From JANOBJ01 sp031411575 (GTDB taxonomy: Bacteria > Pseudomonadota > Gammaproteobacteria > Burkholderiales > Burkholderiaceae_C): a stretch of DNA of 48,711 nt. Below, one piece after another: positions 40,499 to 47,701 of the stretch; the first letter of the stretch is position 1, and each line of letters starts with the position of its first letter. The stretch is taken from NCBI GenBank assembly GCA_031411575.1, contig JANOBJ010000016.1, forward strand, positions 1 through 48,711, given 5' to 3'. A program made the position numbers and the translations under genes. The notes beneath the pieces are model-generated. The model was not told the origin of the DNA and did no database searches. It saw only the letters and a list, made by a program, of their open reading frames with translations.

Positions 40499-41461
40499 TC
40501 AGTCCGCCCGGAACCCCGACGCCTTGACGATGGGGCTCCAGCGTTGGGTTTCGGCGTCTTGCAGCTTCTGCAGATCGGCCGCGCTGCCGCCGCCGGGTTC
40601 TAGCGAGAGCTTGGCGAAGCGGTCCTGCACGTCGGGCTGGGCCAGTGCCTTGTTGACGGCCGCGTTGACCGTGGCAATCACGGCTGCGGGCGTCTTGGCC
40701 GGGGCGTACAGCCCGAACCAGCTTTGCGCCTGGATGTTGGGCAGACCCTGCTCGCGGAAGGTCGGCACATCGGGCAGCAGCTTGCTGCGCTGCGCGCCCG
40801 AGGTCGCCAAAATGCGCAGCTTGCCCGCGCGGTGCAGCTCCAGCTGCTCGCTCAGCACATCGATCCCGGCCGAGACCTGGTTGCCTGCCAGCGCAGCAAT
40901 CAGGGGCGCGCCACCCTGGTAGGGCACGGGCACGATATCCACACCCGCCTCGCGTCCGATCATCAGCCCGAAAAAATGCGGCAGGCTGCCCGCGCCGGGG
41001 AAGCCGTAGTTCGCCTTGGCCGGGTTGGCCTTGAACCACGCCATCAGTTCGGGCAGGGTCTTGTAGGGCGCGTCAGCGGGCACCGCCAGACCGAAGTGAA
41101 AACTGGCCGCATGGACCACCGGCGTGAAATCGGTGGCCGGGTTGTAGCTGAGCTTGCTGAACACCAGCGGCGCCATCACCGGCACCACGATCGGCGCCAT
41201 CATCATCGTGTCGCCATCGGGCGCGGCATTTTTCAGCAGCTCGGCGGCCAGCCGGCCCCCCGCGCCGGGCTTGTTGTCCACAATCACCGGTCGCTTGAGG
41301 TCATCCTTCATCTTGTCGGCCAGGGCGCGGGCCACGGTGTCCAGCGAACCGCCGGGCGGAAACCCCACGAGGATGCGAAGGGGCTTGTCAGACTGCGCGC
41401 TCACGCCCGAACTGGCGAGTGCGCCCGCCAACGTGGCGGCTACGAATTGACGGCGTTGCAT
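40499..41461 (-). CDS. TctC/Bug-family periplasmic substrate-binding protein
   Basis: 320 residues from ATG 41461, preceded by GGAGAGA. The start MQRRQFVAATLAGALASSGV forms a signal peptide. The conserved Bug motifs are RILVGFPPGGSLDTVARALA, VIVDNKPGAGGRLAAELL, YGFPGAGSLPHFFG and VPYQGGAPLIAAL. These proteins bind carboxylates or aromatic compounds for tripartite tricarboxylate transporters and are very abundant in Burkholderiales. No TctA/TctB partner is nearby. Adjacency to the sulfatase suggests, but does not prove, a shared substrate pathway. Confidence 0.93.
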   Translation of the reverse strand: MQRRQFVAATLAGALASSGVSAQSDKPLRILVGFPPGGSLDTVARALADKMKDDLKRPVIVDNKPGAGGRLAAELLKNAAPDGDTMMMAPIVVPVMAPLVFSKLSYNPATDFTPVVHAASFHFGLAVPADAPYKTLPELMAWFKANPAKANYGFPGAGSLPHFFGLMIGREAGVDIVPVPYQGGAPLIAALAGNQVSAGIDVLSEQLELHRAGKLRILATSGAQRSKLLPDVPTFREQGLPNIQAQSWFGLYAPAKTPAAVIATVNAAVNKALAQPDVQDRFAKLSLEPGGGSAADLQKLQDAETQRWSPIVKASGFRAD

Positions 41462-41542
41462 GGTGTCTCTCCAGATCGTTGTGGCGCCACTGTAACCACT
41501 GCACAATTGATTGATCAAATCAAACATCACGCGTGTAAACCC

Positions 41543-44059
41543 TTGCCCTCCGCTGACATCTCGCGCCGTGCGCAGCCTGCCGTAGCCGCCCCGCGGCTGC
41601 CTGTGCCCGAAACGGCGTCTGTCGAGGCCTGGTTTGCCACGCGCGGCTGGCAGCCGTTCGCCTTCCAGCGCGAGGTCTGGCAGGCCATCGCCCAAGCCCG
41701 CAGCGGCCTGCTGCACGCCACCACCGGCTCGGGCAAAACCTACGCGGTGTGGCTGGGCATGCTGGCCGCGTTGCTGCGTCAGCGGCCCCCGGCCAAGGCG
41801 GCCGAGCCGCTGCGCGTGGTCTGGCTCACACCGATGCGCGCGCTGGCGGCCGACACGGCGCGCGCCCTGACTGGCCCGCTGGCCGATCTGGCGCCCGGCT
41901 GGACGCTGGGCCTGCGCACCGGCGACACGCCCAGCGCCGAGCGCGCGCGCCAGGACCGGCGCTTTCCCACGGTGCTGATCACCACACCCGAGTCGCTGAG
42001 CCTGTTGCTGGCACGTGAATCGGCGCACGAGGAACTGGCAGGCGTGCAGTACCTGGTGGCCGATGAGTGGCATGAGCTGCTGGGCAGCAAGCGCGGAGTG
42101 CAGGTGCAGCTGGCGCTGGCCCGGCTGCGGCGGTTCAACCCTTCGCTGTGCGTCTGGGGTTTGAGCGCCACGCTAGGAAATTCAGAGCAAGCTATGACCA
42201 TTCTGTGCGGACAAGCGGCCGATTTTGCTCCAAAACAGGTGCCACGGCTGGTGCAGGGCCGGATCGACAAGGCGCTCGTCATCGACACGCTGATCCCGCC
42301 CGATCCGGGCAAGTATTCGTGGGCCGGCCACCTGGGCGCGCGCATGCAGCAGCCGGTGGTGGACGAGATCGAGAGCGCGTCCACCACGCTGGTGTTCACC
42401 AACACCCGCAGCCAGGCCGAGATCTGGTACCAGTTGCTGCTGCAGCTCAAGCCCGAGTGGGCCGGCGTGGTCGCGCTGCACCACGGCAGCCTCGACAAGG
42501 AGGTTCGCGAGTGGGTCGAGGCGGGCCTGAAGGAAGGGCGCCTCAAGGCCGTGGTCGCCACCTCGTCGCTCGACCTGGGCGTGGATTTTCTGCCGGTCGA
42601 GCGGGTGCTGCAGATCGGCTCGGCCAAGGGCGTGGCGCGGCTGCTGCAGCGGGCCGGGCGCAGCGGGCACGCGCCCGGGCGCGCCAGCCGCATCACGCTG
42701 GTGCCCACCAACACGCTGGAACTGATCGAGGCGGCGGCGGCGCGGCGCGCGGCGCAGGCCGGACGCATCGAAAAGCGCGACGGCCCCGACAAGCCGCTCG
42801 ATGTGCTGGTGCAGCACCTGGTGACGGTGGCGCTGGGCGGTGGTTTCGAGCCCGATGCACTATTTGCCGAGGTGCGCAGCGCCTGGTGCTATCGCGCGCT
42901 CACGCGTGCCGAATTCGACTGGGCGCTGGCGTTTTGCGAGCGCGGCGGCGAGAGCCTGACCGCCTACCCCGACTACCACCGCATCCAGCGCGACGAGGCC
43001 GGCATCTACCGCGTGCCGGACCGCGCCATCGCGCGCCGGCACCGGCTGTCGATCGGCACCATCGTGAGCGACGCGTCGATGCAGGTGAAGTACCTGAGCG
43101 GCGGCAAGATCGGCTCGATGGAGGAGAGCTTCATCGCGCGGCTGCGCAAGGGCGACTGCTTTGTCTTTGCCGGCCGCCTGCTCGAATTCATCCGGGTACA
43201 GGACATGGTGGCCTATGTGAAGAAGGCCGAGAAAAAGCGCGGCACCGTGCCCACCTGGCAGGGCGGCAAGATGCCCCTGTCCACCGAGATGGCTGAGGCC
43301 GTGCTCGAGCTGATGCAGCAGGCCAGCCAGGGCGACTTTTTCGAGCCTGAGCTGCGGGCTGCGCGGCCGATGCTCGAAACCCAGGCCCGCCTGTCGAAAA
43401 TCCCCACGCCCGCCACGCTGCTGGTGGAGCAATTCACCTCGCGCGAGGGGCACCACCTGTACGTCTATCCGTTCGCCGGGCGCCAGGTGCACCTGGGGCT
43501 GGCCAGTCTGCTGGCATGGCGGCTGGCGCGCGACCACCCCAACACCTACAGCCTCTCGGTCAACGACTACGGCTTTGAGCTGCTGGGCGCGCAACCGATC
43601 GACGCGGCGCCGCTGCTCGACCAGTCGGTGCTCACGCCCGACGGCCTGCTGGACGATGTGCTGGCTTCGCTCAACTCATCAGAACTGGCCCAGCGGCGGT
43701 TCCGCGAGATTGCGCGGGTGGCCGGCCTGGTGTTCACCGGTTACCCGGGCTCGCCCAAGAGCATGAAGCAGGTGCAGGCGTCCAGCGGGCTGTTTTTCGA
43801 GGTGTTCCGCAAGTACGACCGCCACAACCTGCTGCTGAACCAGGCCGAGCGCGAGGTGCTGAGCCAGGAGCTGGAGATGGCGCGGCTCACCGCCACCTTG
43901 AAGCGCATGGCCGGCCAGCGGGTCGAGTTCGTCGTGCTGCGGCATCCCAGCCCGCTGTCGGTGCCGCTGATGGTGGAGCGGCTGCGCGAAAAACTCACCA
44001 CCGAGCAGTTGTCGACCCGGCTGGACCGTATCCTTCGGGCCATGGAGAACAATAACTGA
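41543..44059 (+). CDS. Ligase-associated DEXH-box DNA helicase
   Basis: About 838 residues if started at TTG 41543; GTG 41603 is an alternative and neither has a clear ribosome-binding site. Motifs in order: Q-like GWQPFAFQREVWQAI, Walker A ATTGSGKTYAVW, PESLSLLLA, DEXH box VADEWHELLGSKRG, motif III GLSATLGN, motif V SLDLGVDF and motif VI QRAGRSGHAPGR, then the Lhr-core C-terminal region. It belongs to the DNA repair trio with the exonuclease and ligase at 15.0-17.8 kb but lies 24 kb away. A family A repeat (42172-42229) encodes the residues directly after motif III. The stop overlaps the next gene. Confidence 0.9.
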   Translation: MPSADISRRAQPAVAAPRLPVPETASVEAWFATRGWQPFAFQREVWQAIAQARSGLLHATTGSGKTYAVWLGMLAALLRQRPPAKAAEPLRVVWLTPMRALAADTARALTGPLADLAPGWTLGLRTGDTPSAERARQDRRFPTVLITTPESLSLLLARESAHEELAGVQYLVADEWHELLGSKRGVQVQLALARLRRFNPSLCVWGLSATLGNSEQAMTILCGQAADFAPKQVPRLVQGRIDKALVIDTLIPPDPGKYSWAGHLGARMQQPVVDEIESASTTLVFTNTRSQAEIWYQLLLQLKPEWAGVVALHHGSLDKEVREWVEAGLKEGRLKAVVATSSLDLGVDFLPVERVLQIGSAKGVARLLQRAGRSGHAPGRASRITLVPTNTLELIEAAAARRAAQAGRIEKRDGPDKPLDVLVQHLVTVALGGGFEPDALFAEVRSAWCYRALTRAEFDWALAFCERGGESLTAYPDYHRIQRDEAGIYRVPDRAIARRHRLSIGTIVSDASMQVKYLSGGKIGSMEESFIARLRKGDCFVFAGRLLEFIRVQDMVAYVKKAEKKRGTVPTWQGGKMPLSTEMAEAVLELMQQASQGDFFEPELRAARPMLETQARLSKIPTPATLLVEQFTSREGHHLYVYPFAGRQVHLGLASLLAWRLARDHPNTYSLSVNDYGFELLGAQPIDAAPLLDQSVLTPDGLLDDVLASLNSSELAQRRFREIARVAGLVFTGYPGSPKSMKQVQASSGLFFEVFRKYDRHNLLLNQAEREVLSQELEMARLTATLKRMAGQRVEFVVLRHPSPLSVPLMVERLREKLTTEQLSTRLDRILRAMENNN
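42172..42229 (+). repeat. Repeat family A copy 8, in frame after helicase motif III
   Basis: GCTAGGAAATTCAGAGCAA, GCTATGACCATTCTGTGCGG and ACAAGCGGCCGATTTTGCTC match core and tail of family A in order. It encodes LGNSEQAMTILCGQAADFAP. Divergence in the core suggests an older copy adapted to coding. Confidence 0.55.
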
Positions 44060-44562
44060 TGCGAAAGCTGCTCGTCATTGCTATAATATTAATAGCAAAC
44101 AATGTCCACGCGACAGGCACGTGGAGCGGAATCGTCACAAAAATATCAGATGGCGACACGCTTTGGGTCAAGCCGGCGCCCGACCAGCGCCCCCGCAAGG
44201 TGCGGCTGCAGGGCATCGACGCCCCCGAGATCTGTCAGGCCTGGGGCGCAGAGGCGCGTGACGCGCTGGCGCAGCGCGTGCTGCGCCGCCGAGTCACCAT
44301 CGACACGCGCCGCAACGACGACTACGGCCGCGCACTCGCTCGCATCGAGCTGGATGGTGAAGATGTGGCCGGCTGGATGGTGCAACAAGGTCACGCCTGG
44401 TCGTACCGCTACCGCCGCGATGATGGCCCGTATCTGGCGCAACAGACCGCGGCGCGTGCGGCGCGGCGCGGCCTGTTTGCCGACAGCCAGGCTGAGCGTC
44501 CGCGCGATTTTCGCCAGCGCCACGGCCCGTGCACGCTGCCGGTTGCCGGAGCCAGCCGATGA
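44059..44562 (+). CDS. Staphylococcal nuclease-like (thermonuclease) secreted protein
   Basis: 167 residues from ATG 44059, overlapping the helicase stop by one base. SNc-fold residues are visible: VRLQGIDAPEIC (catalytic Arg, Asp and Glu) and DDYGRALARIELDG (second catalytic Arg). ISDGDTLWVK is the usual first strand. The N-terminus MRKLLVIAIILIANNVHA looks like a Sec signal peptide, and its hydrophobic core is encoded by a family A palindrome (44078-44098). Expected role: calcium-dependent nuclease outside the cytoplasm; the substrate is not known. The stop overlaps the PfkB start. Confidence 0.88.
   Translation: MRKLLVIAIILIANNVHATGTWSGIVTKISDGDTLWVKPAPDQRPRKVRLQGIDAPEICQAWGAEARDALAQRVLRRRVTIDTRRNDDYGRALARIELDGEDVAGWMVQQGHAWSYRYRRDDGPYLAQQTAARAARRGLFADSQAERPRDFRQRHGPCTLPVAGASR
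44078..44121 (+). repeat. Repeat family A copy 9, encodes a signal-peptide core
   Basis: TTGCTATAATATTAATAGCAA at 44078-44098 is the palindromic core (7-base perfect arms), followed by ACAATGTCC and ACGCGACAGGCAC, a shortened tail. In the nuclease frame it reads IAIILIANNVHA. Confidence 0.7.
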
Positions 44563-45467
44563 TTGACCTGGCCTGCGTCGGCCATGCGGCCGTGGACCAC
44601 CACTTCGAGATCGAGGCGTTCCCGACGCGCCCGACCAAGACACCCGCCACGGCGTACCACCACATCGTTGGCGGCATGGCCGCCAACGCGGCGGTGGCAG
44701 CCACGCGGCTGGGCGGGCGCGTCCGGCTGCTCGGCCGGGTCGGCGACGACGAGGCGGGCCGGTTTGTGCGAGCTGAACTGGCGGCACTGGGCGTGGCGGA
44801 CGTTCAGCTGGAGGCAGTGGCCGGCGCCGCAACCTCGGTCTCGTCGGTGGTGGTGGACGCGCACGGCGAACGCCAGGTCTTCAACCACCGCGGCAGTGCG
44901 CTCACGCGCGCGCATCCGCTCAATGTGGTGCAACTGGCGGGCGCACGGGCGCTGCTGGTTGATCCGCGCTGGTCGGCCGGCGCCACTGCCGCGCTGCGCT
45001 GGGCCCGCGCGCAAGGTATTTTCTCGATGCTGGACGCCGACGTGGCCCCCCTGGCTGACTTGCAGGCGATGGTGCCGCTGGCGCAGTGGGCGGTGTTTTC
45101 AGAGCCGGGGCTGGCTGCGTTTGCGCCGGGCGCGCCGCAGGAAGATGCCTTGCACCTGGCGGTGCAGTCAGGCGCGGCCGTGGCGATGGTCACACTGGGC
45201 GAACGCGGCGTGCTGTGGACGCACGGCGCCAGCAAGGGTGGGCTGATGCAGCGGGTGCCCGGCTACCGGGTGAAGGCGACCGACACCACCGGCGCCGGTG
45301 ACGTGTTCCATGCCGCTCTGGCGCTCGCGCTGGGCCGGGGCCAGGCGGAGGACGCGGCGGTGCGTTGGGCTTGTGCCGCGGCCGCACTCAAGTGCAGCCG
45401 CGGGCCCGGCGTGCTGGGCACCCCGACGGCACCCGAAATCGCCGAATTCATGACCAAATTCGCCTGA
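44559..45467 (+). CDS. PfkB-family carbohydrate/nucleoside kinase
   Basis: 302 residues from ATG 44559, overlapping the nuclease stop. The N-terminal PfkB signature is HIVGGMAANAAVAATRLGGR and the C-terminal one is ATDTTGAGDVFHAALALALG, with the anion-hole GAGD and catalytic Asp. The family phosphorylates sugars or nucleosides; the substrate cannot be assigned. Three overlapping genes (helicase, nuclease, kinase) form one translational run. Its stop codon lies at the edge of a family A repeat. Confidence 0.88.
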   Translation: MIDLACVGHAAVDHHFEIEAFPTRPTKTPATAYHHIVGGMAANAAVAATRLGGRVRLLGRVGDDEAGRFVRAELAALGVADVQLEAVAGAATSVSSVVVDAHGERQVFNHRGSALTRAHPLNVVQLAGARALLVDPRWSAGATAALRWARAQGIFSMLDADVAPLADLQAMVPLAQWAVFSEPGLAAFAPGAPQEDALHLAVQSGAAVAMVTLGERGVLWTHGASKGGLMQRVPGYRVKATDTTGAGDVFHAALALALGRGQAEDAAVRWACAAAALKCSRGPGVLGTPTAPEIAEFMTKFA

Positions 45468-45510
45468 TGTGCAGGCGGGTTGGTCATTTGTTGCTATTAT
45501 ATTAATAGCA
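45464..45510 (-). repeat. Repeat family A copy 10, minus orientation
   Basis: Read on the minus strand: TGCTATTAATATAATAGCAA, then CAAATGACC and CCGCCTGCACATCAG, a shortened tail. The TGA stop of the PfkB gene (45465-45467) is inside the tail end. It fills most of the gap between the convergent PfkB and BON genes. Confidence 0.65.
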
Positions 45511-45515
45511 TTCTG

Positions 45516-45536
45516 AAAAACGCGGCCGGAGCCGCG
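45516..45536 (-). terminator. Intrinsic terminator of the BON-domain gene
   Basis: On the minus strand CGCGGC pairs with GCCGCG around a four-base loop, followed directly by TTTTT. It starts six bases after the BON gene stop. Confidence 0.75.
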
Positions 45537-45541
45537 AACGA

Positions 45542-45868
45542 TCAGGGGCGAACGGTCAGGCTGTTGCGAACTTCACGCACGCCCTTGGCGTTGCGCGCGA
45601 TCACTTCGGCCTGCGATTTCTCGGCGGACGACTTGGCAAAGCCCGACAGCGACACCGTACCGTTGAGCGTTTCCACCTTCACGGATGCGGCGTCCACGGT
45701 CTTGTCTTCGACAAACTTGGCCTTGATGGCCGTCGTGATCGTGGCGTCGTCAACGTAGGCGCCCACGGTCTGCTGGTCGCGTACGACTGCGCAGCCGGCG
45801 CCCACCAGGGTGATGCCGACCAAAGTGGCGACGGCGAGGGTACGGGCGATGTGGCGAGTGGTTTTCAT
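45542..45868 (-). CDS. BON-domain (OsmY-like) envelope protein
   Basis: 108 residues from ATG 45868, with AAGGAAA upstream. An N-terminal export signal (ARTLAVATLVGITLVGAGCA) has a cysteine that could be lipidated, though the lipobox is weak. One BON domain follows: DDATITTAIKAKFVEDKTVD, VKVETLNGTVSLSGFAKSSA and NAKGVREVRNSLTV. BON proteins bind membranes or lipids and are often induced by osmotic or envelope stress. It is the last gene of a minus-strand envelope cluster and has its own terminator. Confidence 0.88.
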   Translation of the reverse strand: MKTTRHIARTLAVATLVGITLVGAGCAVVRDQQTVGAYVDDATITTAIKAKFVEDKTVDAASVKVETLNGTVSLSGFAKSSAEKSQAEVIARNAKGVREVRNSLTVRP

Positions 45869-45980
45869 GGGGTTTTCCTTCTGGATATCGGTGCTGTGGG
45901 TATCGGACAAACCAATGCGCCGCACCACGCGCGCCGGTTTGATTGTTGAGAGGTGGTGGCCCGCACGGGCCGGGCAGCGC

Positions 45981-46403
45981 TCATGGACGACCTCCCGTTT
46001 CCATGTGGCGCCGGTCGCTGGCCAGTAGCGACATGAACAGACCGGGGATGGCGGGCGACTTCAACGCCGCCGCCACCAATGCACCGATCGACACCAGCCG
46101 CCAGGGCCGAAATACAACCAGCGCGGCGCCCAGGCCGGCCGCGATGCCGACCACTTGCAGCGGCCGCTCCTGCGCGTAGGCCGACAGCACGGGCTGCACC
46201 ACCTGTGCCGCCGTATGCGCCGGGTGGTTGCGCCACCAGGCGCCCAGCATGTCGCGCGCCACCGACCACCAGCCCGAACCGGGCAGGGCATCGTCACCCC
46301 GGGCTGACGTGCCGCGCCAGCCGCCCTGGCCCGAGGGCCGCTGCGTTTGCAGCCGGGCCATGATGGCCTGGCGGCTGGCCTGCAGGCGCTGCACGGGCGT
46401 CAT
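45981..46403 (-). CDS. YqjK-like protein
   Basis: 140 residues. A basic N-terminal coiled segment (LQASRQAIMARLQTQR), a low-complexity middle and a C-terminal hydrophobic pair (PLQVVGIAAGLGAALVVF and RLVSIGALVAAALKSP) are seen. Sequence identity with YqjK is weak. The call rests on this shape and on its position after YqjD- and YqjE-like genes, with a four-base overlap with the latter (46400-46403). The function is unknown. Confidence 0.6.
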   Translation of the reverse strand: MTPVQRLQASRQAIMARLQTQRPSGQGGWRGTSARGDDALPGSGWWSVARDMLGAWWRNHPAHTAAQVVQPVLSAYAQERPLQVVGIAAGLGAALVVFRPWRLVSIGALVAAALKSPAIPGLFMSLLASDRRHMETGGRP

Positions 46404-46771
46404 GTAGACACCCCCGCACGGCGCAGGCCCTCGGCATCAGCATCGAGCTGGGCCTTGAATTCAGCAAAGTAGGTGGTGGCCAGCGGGGCGCGCGCACGGC
46501 TCCAGGCCAGCAGGGCCAGCACCAGTGGCACGCCCGGCGCGACCAGCAAGACCCAGTGAAACTGGAGCAGGGCGCCGAACATCGCCGCCGTGCCGGCCAG
46601 CACCAGAAAGACCGCGAACGCCAGCAACGCCACCGCCCACGCCGCGCCCCGCTTGAGCGCATCCGAGCCCGCGCCGGCGGCTTCTTCGCGCAGCAGCGCG
46701 GCGTAGCCGGCAGCGTGCTCGAACGCCAGCTCGGGCCGGCTCAGCAACAGCGAGAAAAGCGGGTGTGCCAT
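46400..46771 (-). CDS. Phage-holin-like / YqjE-type membrane protein
   Basis: 123 residues. Two central membrane helices (WAVALLAFAVFLVLAGTAA and WVLLVAPGVPLVLALLAW) are flanked by helical ends (RPELAFEHAAGYAALLREEA and AEFKAQLDADAEGLRRAG), the pattern of the YqjE/holin-X superfamily. Despite the family name it is a chromosomal membrane protein, not evidence of a phage. It sits between the YqjD-like and YqjK-like genes. Confidence 0.8.
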   Translation of the reverse strand: MAHPLFSLLLSRPELAFEHAAGYAALLREEAAGAGSDALKRGAAWAVALLAFAVFLVLAGTAAMFGALLQFHWVLLVAPGVPLVLALLAWSRARAPLATTYFAEFKAQLDADAEGLRRAGVST

Positions 46772-46811
46772 GGCGGTGGTGATGGTGGTCGTGCGTGGGG
46801 TCGCGCGTCGA

Positions 46812-47216
46812 TCAGTAGCGGGTGTGCATGCGGCTGCGTGAACTCATCACCAGCGCCGCCAGCCCTGCGCCAACGGCAGCGGCGATCAGCACCGATTTCA
46901 CCGGCTGCTCGCTCACGTAGCGGCCGGTGGCATCGGCGTAATGGTTCACTTGCGTGCGGGCTTTGGCGGTGGCGTCGGCAGCGGCGTGCAGGCCATGCTT
47001 GGCGATGTCCTGCGCGCGCACGGCGAAGCGGTCAATGCCGTTCTCCACCTGGTGGCGCAGGTCGCGCGCCGTGTCCTCGGCCTTGTCGAGCTGGGTGTGG
47101 GTGAATTCGCGGGTGCTTTCGAGCGCCTTGGCGGTCGATTCAACCGCGCTGTCGGCCATGCTGCGGACGGAGTTGGCGCTGGTGGGCATCAACGAGGGGC
47201 TGGTGGGGTTGTTCAT
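46812..47216 (-). CDS. YqjD/ElaB (DUF883) family membrane-anchored protein
   Basis: 134 residues. A long amphipathic helix rich in Ala, Asp and Lys (STREFTHTQLDKAEDTARDL) is followed by one C-terminal membrane anchor (YVSEQPVKSVLIAAAVGAGL) and a basic end. This is the DUF883 plan. The E. coli YqjD protein is an inner-membrane ribosome-associated factor of stationary phase (family knowledge). It is the first gene of the YqjD-E-K-like set here. Confidence 0.88.
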   Translation of the reverse strand: MNNPTSPSLMPTSANSVRSMADSAVESTAKALESTREFTHTQLDKAEDTARDLRHQVENGIDRFAVRAQDIAKHGLHAAADATAKARTQVNHYADATGRYVSEQPVKSVLIAAAVGAGLAALVMSSRSRMHTRY

Positions 47217-47288
47217 GGAAGCGGTCCTTGAGGGTTGGAGGGGTGGGCGGGCGGGGGAAAGTGGTTCAGGTGCGCCAATCGAGGCGCG

Positions 47289-47453
47289 TCAGTTCTTCTT
47301 GATCAGGCTGATGATGAAAGTCACCACCGCGATCACGGCAAAGATGACAAACAGGATCTTGGCGATTTCGACAGCGCCAGCAGCAATGCCGCCAAAGCCG
47401 AACACGGCCGCAATCAGCGCAATGACCAGGAACACGACGGAGTAATGCAACAT
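47289..47453 (-). CDS. DUF1328 small membrane protein
   Basis: 54 residues from ATG 47453, with a strong AAGGAGA seven bases upstream. The protein MLHYSVVFLVIALIAAVFGF continues with GGIAAGAVEIAKILFVIFAV and ends in LIKKN: two membrane helices with a conserved glycine-rich turn, matching the DUF1328 family. The function is unknown; such genes often accompany stress and envelope genes. The 248 bases upstream, to the histidine kinase stop, hold no recognisable gene. Confidence 0.9.
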   Translation of the reverse strand: MLHYSVVFLVIALIAAVFGFGGIAAGAVEIAKILFVIFAVIAVVTFIISLIKKN

Positions 47454-47701
47454 TTGGGTCTCCTTGCAGGGCGGTTCCCTGAAGTGGTGGCGTACGGGAT
47501 CGAAACGCCTGCGCCAAGGTTACGGGCCACCCCGGCTGTCAGGCAGCGGCGGCAGGCTTGTCCGGGTGTCGGTGCGCGTCACACCGGTATGTAGGAATAC
47601 GCCCACTCACGGGCGGCGCACGCGGCGCGCCGGCGGGCAGGGTCAGTGGGCGGGGTCAGTGAACGAGGGCAAGCGGATCAGGGCCGGCGAACGCGGCTGG
47701 A

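Noticed and set aside
40724..41542. N-terminal extension of the helicase frame back to 40724
   Set aside because: The extension overlaps the whole Bug-type binding-protein gene on the other strand and has shadow composition. The helicase domain begins after about 41600.
46400..46771. Prophage remnant suggested by a holin-like protein
   Set aside because: No other phage gene is near. The protein fits the chromosomal YqjE type and lies within a YqjD-E-K-like set.
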